Shown: positions 14,867-20,007 of the stretch, one piece after another
How the letters are laid out: each line of letters starts with the position of its first letter
Numbering within the stretch: position 1 is the first letter of the stretch
Origin: Lentisphaeria bacterium UBA7640
Lineage (GTDB): Bacteria; Verrucomicrobiota; Lentisphaeria; Victivallales; Victivallaceae
Assembly (NCBI GenBank): GCA_002483765.1
Contig: DLIO01000084.1
Location: 1-20,007 of the forward strand
Direction: 5' to 3'
Length of the DNA stretch: 20,007 nt
The notes under the pieces: generated by a model
What the model was told of the DNA's origin: nothing
Databases searched by the model: none
Seen by the model: only the letters and a program-made list of their open reading frames with translations
Program-made: the position numbers and the translations under genes

Positions 14867-15931
14867 ATGAAACCTTTTAATCCGATAAAAATTGGTTTGG
14901 CTGGCGTCGGACGCGCCGGTTACAGCATGCAACCCATCGAAGTGGAAAAGACCGAAGGCCGTTTTGAATTCGTCGCGTGTTGCGATACTGAGATGGAGCG
15001 TTGTGACAAATTCGCAGAAAAATTCAATAAATCCTGCAATAAATATACCAGTTATGACGAAATGCTGAAAGATCCGGAAGTCGAATTGGTCTCTGTCGCG
15101 GTGCGTTCACCCGAACACACTGAATATTCGATTAAGGCGTTGCAGGCCGGCAAATATGTTTTTTGTGAGAAACCGATTGCTTTAACTCTGGACGAAGCAC
15201 TAAAACTCAAAGCTGCGTCGAAAAAATATCCGGGCAAACTCTTTCTTCGTCACAATCGGCGTTTTGAACCGTGCTACAACCATATTCGCGAAATTATGGA
15301 TTCTGGAATTCTAGGAAATATTTTCCAGATTCGGTTGCGCCGCAACAGCTACCAACGCCGCGACGATTGGCAAACGCTGATTGAATGTGGTGGCGGGATG
15401 CTCAACAATTGGGGCCCGCATATTATCGATCATTCGTTACATCTGTTGGAATCACCGGTCAAAAAGGTCTGGAGTCGTCTTCGTCGAGTCGCCGCTGTCG
15501 GTGACGCGGAAGACCATCTGACTGTTATTTTCGAAGGCGAAAATGGACGGTTGATTGATATGGAAATCAGCGGCGGTGCTGCTATTACAGAACCAATTTA
15601 CCAGGTTTATGGCGATCGCGGCGCGTTGGTTTCACAAGATGAAAAAGAACTTAAAATGCGCTATATTGATCCCGAACAAAAACTCCAGGATATTAAAGCC
15701 AAAAAGGAATCGCCACCTTTAGACACCGGTTTTCGTAATCCCGAAAAACTGGACTGGATTGAAAAAACCATCCCAGTAGAACCGTCCAGTAAATGTGAAA
15801 CCTGGCATATCTGGAATCATATGTATGATGCGATACGCAACGGCGTGACTTTTCCAATTACCATTGACGAAGGCGTCGAAGTAGTCAAATATACTGAAAT
15901 GGTACGCAAAGGCTCCGGCTTCGAAAGATAA
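14867..15931 (+). CDS. Gfo/Idh/MocA-family NAD(P)-dependent oxidoreductase
   Basis: The 354-aa protein has an N-terminal Rossmann fold with GVGRAG (G13, G15, G18), the family signature CEKPIALTLDEA (E101-K102-P103), and the C-terminal alpha/beta substrate domain. The WGPHIIDHSLHLL segment holds D188 and H192 of the G-x3-D-x3-H-type motif, with H192 the likely catalytic base. Relatives oxidise or reduce sugars, cyclitols and glycosides using NAD(P). There is no Tat or Sec signal, so this is a cytoplasmic member, unlike the exported glycoside-acting type. GGAG lies 11 nt before the ATG. It shares an operon with the TIM-barrel isomerase and is probably under the divergent AraC regulator. A convergent spacer with a GC palindrome follows. 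Confidence 0.93.
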   Translation: MKPFNPIKIGLAGVGRAGYSMQPIEVEKTEGRFEFVACCDTEMERCDKFAEKFNKSCNKYTSYDEMLKDPEVELVSVAVRSPEHTEYSIKALQAGKYVFCEKPIALTLDEALKLKAASKKYPGKLFLRHNRRFEPCYNHIREIMDSGILGNIFQIRLRRNSYQRRDDWQTLIECGGGMLNNWGPHIIDHSLHLLESPVKKVWSRLRRVAAVGDAEDHLTVIFEGENGRLIDMEISGGAAITEPIYQVYGDRGALVSQDEKELKMRYIDPEQKLQDIKAKKESPPLDTGFRNPEKLDWIEKTIPVEPSSKCETWHIWNHMYDAIRNGVTFPITIDEGVEVVKYTEMVRKGSGFER

Positions 15932-16012
15932 CGCCGAGCCAGCAAAAACATTAATGGGCACTAATTGGGATAAAGGAAAAAAGGTCGAGAAAAATCTGTA
16001 AATGCCGGTTTA

Positions 16013-16043
16013 AATTAGCGCGCGCATAATGCGCGCGCGAATT
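16013..16043. repeat. 31-bp GC-alternating palindrome, copy 3
   Basis: It is identical to copy 1 (3561-3591) across all 31 bases, with shared extra flanking bases (GGTTT upstream, CAA downstream). It lies between the convergent ends of the oxidoreductase and Sel1-protein genes, directly next to a CACAGAT-type repeat. Confidence 0.9.
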
Positions 16044-16054
16044 CAAAATGCTTC

Positions 16055-16122
16055 CTATCTGTGTTAATTTATGTCCATCTGTGGTTAAAATGCCTTTCCC
16101 CACTCCTCTGTGGCTTTGTGTC
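16055..16122. repeat. CACAGAT-type imperfect intergenic repeat
   Basis: The plus strand has TATCTGTGTTAAT, then TGTCCATCTGTGGTTAA, and further on CTCTGTGGCTTTGTGTC. Read on the minus strand this is the CACAAAGCCACAGAG ... AACCACAGATGGACA ... AACACAGAT pattern that I recall as a dispersed noncoding repeat in diverse bacterial genomes, with roughly 10-12 nt internal periodicity. No open reading frame explains it, and its function is unknown. Confidence 0.6.
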
Positions 16123-16132
16123 AAACCCCATC

Positions 16133-16807
16133 TTAGCGAGCACTAGAACCTTTGATAAACTCGAGGTCAGATAATAGGTCGGCTTGGGCGGCGTGGTCTT
16201 GAGCGTGGTCGGAGATTGCTTTTTCGAGCATTGCGATGACGTCTGCAATCGGGAGTTTAGTCAGGATGCGTCGACGCACCTTGGCAGAACGCCCATCGGA
16301 ACCAACGACATAACCTGCTGTGCGTAGCGGTTCAGGGAGTAAAATTTCGATTTCTGGTTCTGCTGCTTTTTCGATAATTTCAGGTTCTGGAATATCTTCT
16401 GGAACTTTTTCCAACGCTTCTTTAACGGTGCTTAAATCGATAAACTCGAGTGCGCGGTTCAGGGCCCGCATCAATAATGGAACCGAGGAGTCGCTGGTTT
16501 CGCCTAGGATATTCCATTCTTGCGCCAGATCGAGGTCTTGCGGAACACTGCGGCCGTATTTGAAAATATTGCCGATATTGCGTTGTGCCGGGGCGTAGCC
16601 CTGTTCGGCGGCGCTCAAAAAACAGGCAGCAGCAATCCGGTAATCGTGTTCCACTCCCAATCCTTGGCGATACATTTCGCCGAGGTTATTCAATGCGGTG
16701 GGGTCGGATTCTGCCGCCGCGCGGCGGTAGTGCAGCAACGCTTGCTCAAAATCCCTTTCAGCTCGACAAATATCCCCTTGGCGGTTTTCGTTCGCAGAAT
16801 CAATCAT
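16133..16807 (-). CDS. Sel1/TPR-repeat protein overlapping prmA
   Basis: Counted from ATG 16807, the protein has 224 aa. Residues about 11-34 form a TPR-like helix pair (QGDICRAERDFEQALLHYRRAAA), and about 35-103 form two Sel1-like repeats (ALNNLGEMYRQGLGV, AAACFLSAAEQGYAPAQRNIGNIFKYG). The remainder is acidic and unrecognised. Sel1 repeats build alpha-solenoids for protein-protein contacts; no enzymatic domain or signal peptide is visible. An in-frame GTG at 16843 is a possible start but lacks a ribosome site and would deepen the overlap. The ATG at 16807 overlaps the prmA stop in ATGATTGA, the classical arrangement for translational coupling, so the two proteins are probably made from one mRNA. 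A link to L11 methylation or ribosomes is only positional. Confidence 0.8.
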   Translation of the reverse strand: MIDSANENRQGDICRAERDFEQALLHYRRAAAESDPTALNNLGEMYRQGLGVEHDYRIAAACFLSAAEQGYAPAQRNIGNIFKYGRSVPQDLDLAQEWNILGETSDSSVPLLMRALNRALEFIDLSTVKEALEKVPEDIPEPEIIEKAAEPEIEILLPEPLRTAGYVVGSDGRSAKVRRRILTKLPIADVIAMLEKAISDHAQDHAAQADLLSDLEFIKGSSAR

Positions 16808-17687
16808 CTTTTCGGAACATTCCTCCAGTCCACTCTTTTTCACTTTGACAATATTCCATTTTTAGTCCAATTTCCTCGAATTCTGATTGAAGTTCTGGAA
16901 ATTCCTCGTGTAAAATTCCAGCGAGAATCAGATAACCGCCGGGCCGCACCCAACCCGAAATCAATTCGCGATGCGCCGACAAAACTCGTCCTAAAATGTT
17001 CGCCGCAACTAAATCATAGATTCCACAGTGGCGTCCGAACTGAGTCAGGTCAGCGGTTTCGAATTCGATGTCAGTTTGGACGAAGCCATTTTTTCCTGCA
17101 TTCTCAATCGCGATTCGCACGGCCTCTGGGTCATTGTCAAAGCCGATCACTGGGTTGTAACCCAGTTTTTTGGCAGCAATTGATAAAATACCAGAACCGC
17201 ATCCCGCGTCAAGAAACGAATTCATATTCGGCATTCCGGCCAAGCGGTCAATCATACGCAAGCAAAATGAGGTTGTGGCGTGTTTTCCGGTACCAAAACT
17301 CATGCCGGGATCAAGATCAACCACCACTTGTTCAGGTTTGGGTTCGTATTTAAGCCAGCTCGGGCGGATCACTAAACGGTCGGTAACGTGTTGGATATCA
17401 AAGAATTTTTTCCATACTTCAGCCCAGTCTTCGCGTTTCATTTCAAAACAATCCACAGCACCAGGATACCAACCGCATTCAGTCCATAATTGACGTTGTT
17501 CCTCGATTTTAATTCGTGCCGAATCCGCTTCTTCAGGAGTGTCAAAATAAAAAGTATGGAATGCAATATCCGCCTCACGATCATCCCATGAACTGAAATC
17601 CCATCCCAACGCATTCAGAAATTCATCCGCTAAATCTGGAGTTCCAGAATTGTCGGTAATTTTGCAACAGTAAAGAATGTCATTCAT
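16800..17687 (-). CDS. prmA: Ribosomal protein L11 methyltransferase PrmA
   Basis: The 295-aa protein (from ATG 17687) transfers methyl groups from S-adenosylmethionine to Lys and N-terminal amino groups of ribosomal protein L11. The N-terminal region (about 1-100) is the L11-recognition part. The class I methyltransferase core carries the PrmA signature DPGMSFGTGKHATT (126-139), the SAM-binding DAGCGSG (160-166), the ribose-contacting acidic position in GFDND (D184) and LVAANIL (about 226-232). The start is the ATG at 17687, 8 nt after AGGA; an in-frame TTG at 17693 sits closer to the ribosome site and is less likely. The last codons overlap the ATG of the Sel1-repeat gene. Loss of PrmA is tolerated in E. 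coli, so the gene is conserved rather than essential. Confidence 0.93.
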   Translation of the reverse strand: MNDILYCCKITDNSGTPDLADEFLNALGWDFSSWDDREADIAFHTFYFDTPEEADSARIKIEEQRQLWTECGWYPGAVDCFEMKREDWAEVWKKFFDIQHVTDRLVIRPSWLKYEPKPEQVVVDLDPGMSFGTGKHATTSFCLRMIDRLAGMPNMNSFLDAGCGSGILSIAAKKLGYNPVIGFDNDPEAVRIAIENAGKNGFVQTDIEFETADLTQFGRHCGIYDLVAANILGRVLSAHRELISGWVRPGGYLILAGILHEEFPELQSEFEEIGLKMEYCQSEKEWTGGMFRKDD

Positions 17688-17794
17688 AATCAAAATCCTT
17701 TTGTTTTAAGGAACTGACGCGAAATAATCTGTTGGAAGAAACCAAGTTATTTCTTGACAGTGCCTAAGTTAATTTTATCTTAAAATAAAGCCTT

Positions 17795-18586
17795 TTAAAA
17801 ATTTCTAATTGGAAGCCATTTGAGTATTTGTTGAATCCGTTTGTCCCAAAATTCCCAAGTATGCGTACCCGGTCCCTCGTCATAACTGTAATCGTAAGCA
17901 TTGAGCGATTTGATCAAGTCACGAAATGCGATATTTTCCTGATACAAAAAATCTTCTGTCCCACAGATCTGCATGATTTTAGGGCGTTCTTGTTCAGGAA
18001 GTTGTGCAGTTTTGATTGCCAATTTAGTAAGATCGCAGTCATCAGGAACTTTACGGTCGGGGCCGAAAAATCCGTCTGCTTCTGGCGAACGATTCCCGCT
18101 ATCCAGCCTGTTCAAAAATCCAGCCATATCGGTTACCGAGGAGATTCCTGCGCCTGCCGCATAACGGTCAGGGCAACGCAACGCTAATTTCAGCGCGCCG
18201 TAACCGCCCATTGAAAGTCCTGCAACAAAGGTGTCTTCGCGCTTCGTGCTGATCGGGAAAAACTCCGCCACGATTTTTGGTAATTCTTCACTAATGAATG
18301 TCCAGTATTTAGCTCCAGTTGCTAGGTCAGTATAGAACGAACGTGCGGCGCCTGGCATGATCACCACCAAATCCATGTCGGCAACATAACGCTCAATTGA
18401 TGTGCGACGACTCCAGACGGAGTGGTCGTCACTCATGCCGTGGAGCAAATAGAGTACCGGATATTGCTTGCGTCCGCCGCTCGATTTCATTCCAATCTGT
18501 GAAGAAACACGCTGTGGGACGATCACATTCATCGAGCATGCCATCCCGAGTGAATCGGAGTGAAAAGACGTGTTAAAAAAAGCCAT
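17795..18586 (-). CDS. Alpha/beta-hydrolase esterase, EstA/esterase D type
   Basis: The 263-aa protein is an alpha/beta hydrolase of the putative esterase family that includes tributyrin esterase EstA, esterase D/S-formylglutathione hydrolase and CE1-like acetyl/feruloyl esterases. Motifs are YLLHGMSDDHSVW (oxyanion-hole region, about 47-58), VAGLSMGGYGA with nucleophile S125, D212 in CGTEDFLY and H242 in GTHTWEFWDKR, making a complete Ser-Asp-His triad. There is no signal peptide, so it is cytoplasmic, acting on small acyl esters, perhaps removing acetyl groups from imported carbohydrates (inference). The start ATG at 18586 has AAGG about 9 nt upstream. It is monocistronic, 101 nt upstream of prmA. 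A 12-bp palindrome lies before it. Substrate and pathway cannot be told from sequence. Confidence 0.88.
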   Translation of the reverse strand: MAFFNTSFHSDSLGMACSMNVIVPQRVSSQIGMKSSGGRKQYPVLYLLHGMSDDHSVWSRRTSIERYVADMDLVVIMPGAARSFYTDLATGAKYWTFISEELPKIVAEFFPISTKREDTFVAGLSMGGYGALKLALRCPDRYAAGAGISSVTDMAGFLNRLDSGNRSPEADGFFGPDRKVPDDCDLTKLAIKTAQLPEQERPKIMQICGTEDFLYQENIAFRDLIKSLNAYDYSYDEGPGTHTWEFWDKRIQQILKWLPIRNF

Positions 18587-18620
18587 TGGTAAAAACCTTT
18601 TTGGATGAATAATATGTTAA

Positions 18621-18632
18621 AGAGGTACCTCT
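18621..18632. promoter_or_regulatory. 12-bp perfect palindrome upstream of the esterase gene
   Basis: AGAGGTACCTCT is a perfect palindrome 35 nt upstream of the esterase ATG. On the minus strand it lies just upstream of a possible -10 (TATTAT, 18609-18614), in the spacer/-35 zone, so it could be a repressor operator. No regulator is identifiable. Confidence 0.35.
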
Positions 18633-18845
18633 ATTTATTCATTTTTTAAAGAGATGCCCGATTGTTAATAAGCTTCAAAACTCCGGATGAAATTTCATTC
18701 GTTAAACTACTGTTCTGTGATGAACTTTTCAAATTAGCTACCGAAATAAGGGTGTGTTGTTTTTGAAATTAGTTTTATCGTCACATTAAGCGGGAACGCA
18801 ACGCGCTGTGTGTGTTTTTTACTGGTTAACAGGCTATATTTCTAT

Positions 18846-19955
18846 ATGAAGAAGCTGAAAAAAATATTATTTATCCATCCTAGTTTTTCTGGGCAATTTC
18901 GTTACCTGATGGCACACTGCGCAAAATCGTCGGAGTATCAGGTGGATTTTATCACTGAAGCATTGCCATGTGGCTTTTCAGGCGTCACCATGCACCAGAT
19001 TACTGATACGCAGTCGCAACGTTCAGAGAGTACAGCCGTGGTTTTACGGAAACTATGTTCCCAAGGTTACAGGCCGGATGTAATTGTTTGCCATTCCGGT
19101 TGGGGTCATGATTTGTATGTTGCAGAAATTTTTCCAAGTGTTCCGGTTTTAAGTTATCCTGAATGGTTTCATCCAGAGGGCGATCCGCGCAATGAAATAT
19201 TATTGAAAGCGCTTGAACATTGTAGAGCGGCATTAGTTCCTACTCAATGGCAAAAATCACAATTTCCAGCTCAATTCCAAGAAAAAATTAAGATTATTCA
19301 TGAAGGGGTAGATACGGAATATTTCAAACCAGATGACGATGCGGTGTTCAGTTATCACAAACATCAGTTTAAGCATGGCGATGAAGTAATAACCTATGCG
19401 GCGCGCGGCTTGGAACCGATACGGGGTTTTCCTGAATTCATGCGCGCCTTGCCAGAGATTTTGCGTGCGCGTCCAAAAGCTCGAGTTATCATTGCCGGCG
19501 ATGAACGCAACTGTTACGGCCTTGCTCATCCTTCTGGAAAGAGTTGGCGTTCGGTGCTTGAAAAAGAACTAAAATTGCCGTCGGAACGAGTGATTTTTTG
19601 TGGAAAAGTCGGTGAATCATATCTACTAAAAATATTTCAAATTTCATCATTGCATATCTATTTGAGTCGTCCGTTTATATTGTCATGGTCAGTACTGGAG
19701 GCAATGTCAACGGGTTGCTTAGTACTCGGAAGTGCTACCGAGCCGGTATTGGAAATATTACACAATCGTCAAAATGGCATCACTTGTGAGTTGAATAGTA
19801 CCTCCATCGCGCAAAACGTTATCGCCATATTAGAGAACCCGGAAAAATTCCAGCTCTATCGAAAGGCCGCCAGACAATTCATTGAACAGAATTTCAATGC
19901 TAAAACTTGTGTTCAGCAACAGTTGAAGTTATTGCAGAGCATAACTGATGTTTAA
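18846..19955 (+). CDS. GT4-like glycosyltransferase
   Basis: From ATG 18846 the protein has 369 aa and the GT-B two-domain fold of family 4-like glycosyltransferases. The N-terminal acceptor domain begins MKKLKKILFIHPSFSGQFRYL, matching the usual start KILFVHxNFPGQFRHL of this subgroup, which is why an in-frame upstream start at 18810 is rejected. HEGVDTEYFKP marks the interdomain junction. The donor domain contains HIYLSRPFILSWSVLEAMSTGCLVLGSATEPVLEIL, with the sugar-nucleotide-contacting glutamate region (E in SVLEAM and E in TEPVLE). It has no signal peptide and is likely a cytoplasmic or membrane-associated enzyme that adds a sugar from a nucleotide donor to a lipid, glycan or protein acceptor. 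The ribosome site is weak (AGG 12 nt upstream). No other cell-surface glycan genes are visible within the window. Confidence 0.88.
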   Translation: MKKLKKILFIHPSFSGQFRYLMAHCAKSSEYQVDFITEALPCGFSGVTMHQITDTQSQRSESTAVVLRKLCSQGYRPDVIVCHSGWGHDLYVAEIFPSVPVLSYPEWFHPEGDPRNEILLKALEHCRAALVPTQWQKSQFPAQFQEKIKIIHEGVDTEYFKPDDDAVFSYHKHQFKHGDEVITYAARGLEPIRGFPEFMRALPEILRARPKARVIIAGDERNCYGLAHPSGKSWRSVLEKELKLPSERVIFCGKVGESYLLKIFQISSLHIYLSRPFILSWSVLEAMSTGCLVLGSATEPVLEILHNRQNGITCELNSTSIAQNVIAILENPEKFQLYRKAARQFIEQNFNAKTCVQQQLKLLQSITDV

Positions 19956-20007
19956 ATCTCAGTCAGCGAGCAAATGATATAAAATAGGTTCTTCTGCATT
20001 TGATGTA

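Noticed and set aside
16520..17353. Long plus-strand open frame (277 codons) across prmA and the Sel1 gene
   Set aside because: It is antisense to two convincing genes; its translation is rich in Arg, Ser, Gln and Phe with no domain-like pattern, and no ribosome site precedes it.
17755..17785. Plus-strand TTGACA near 17756 as a promoter
   Set aside because: No good -10 at 16-18 nt and no plus-strand gene follows for over 1 kb.
18810..18845. Upstream in-frame start for the glycosyltransferase
   Set aside because: The extra 12 residues precede the conserved family N-terminus (MKKLKKILFIHPSF) and would interrupt the normal first beta strand position.

Overview
The window is a moderately AT-rich stretch of bacterial chromosome. 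I think it comes from a Gram-negative member of the PVC superphylum, most likely Lentisphaerota or a relative. That placement is inference from three things: Ser/Thr kinases with an N-terminal zinc ribbon, an AraC regulator divergent from a sugar isomerase plus a Gfo/Idh/MocA oxidoreductase, and CACAGAT-type intergenic repeats. The LptF/LptG-type permease supports an outer membrane with LPS. No rRNA, tRNA, CRISPR array, prophage or insertion sequence was recognised. Gene content is mostly chromosomal housekeeping and regulation.

Layout. 35-970 (-): XerC/XerD-type tyrosine recombinase. 1078-1869 (+): exported SH3-domain protein, divergent from it. 2093-5765 (-): two paralogous zinc-ribbon Ser/Thr kinases with a C-terminal membrane anchor, on either side of a YugP-like membrane zinc protease. 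6212-8769 (+): a small acidic protein of unknown function, coupled by a 1-nt overlap to a CPA2/Kef-type cation:proton antiporter. 8903-10057 (-): LptG-like LPS-export permease. 10216-12987 (-): SWIM-SNF2 helicase with a long C-terminal extension. 13150-15931: AraC regulator (-) facing a two-gene sugar operon (+). 16133-17687 (-): PrmA and an overlapping Sel1-repeat protein. 17795-18586 (-): EstA-type esterase. 18846-19955 (+): GT4-like glycosyltransferase.

The most distinctive part is the kinase locus. The two kinase genes are homologous from a shared promoter (TTGAAA, 16 nt, TATATT) to just past the stop codon, so they look like a segmental duplication. The downstream copy carries Asn in place of the DFG aspartate and has lost the third glycine of the nucleotide loop, while the upstream copy is intact. 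This is a candidate kinase/pseudokinase pair with a membrane protease encoded between them.

Three near-identical 31-bp palindromes, built from two (GC)4 blocks around an AT-rich centre, lie in intergenic positions next to gene 3' ends. They are probably a genome-wide dispersed family. The third sits beside an imperfect CACAGAT-type repeat. An AraC-type direct repeat, 35 bp apart, lies upstream of the sugar operon.
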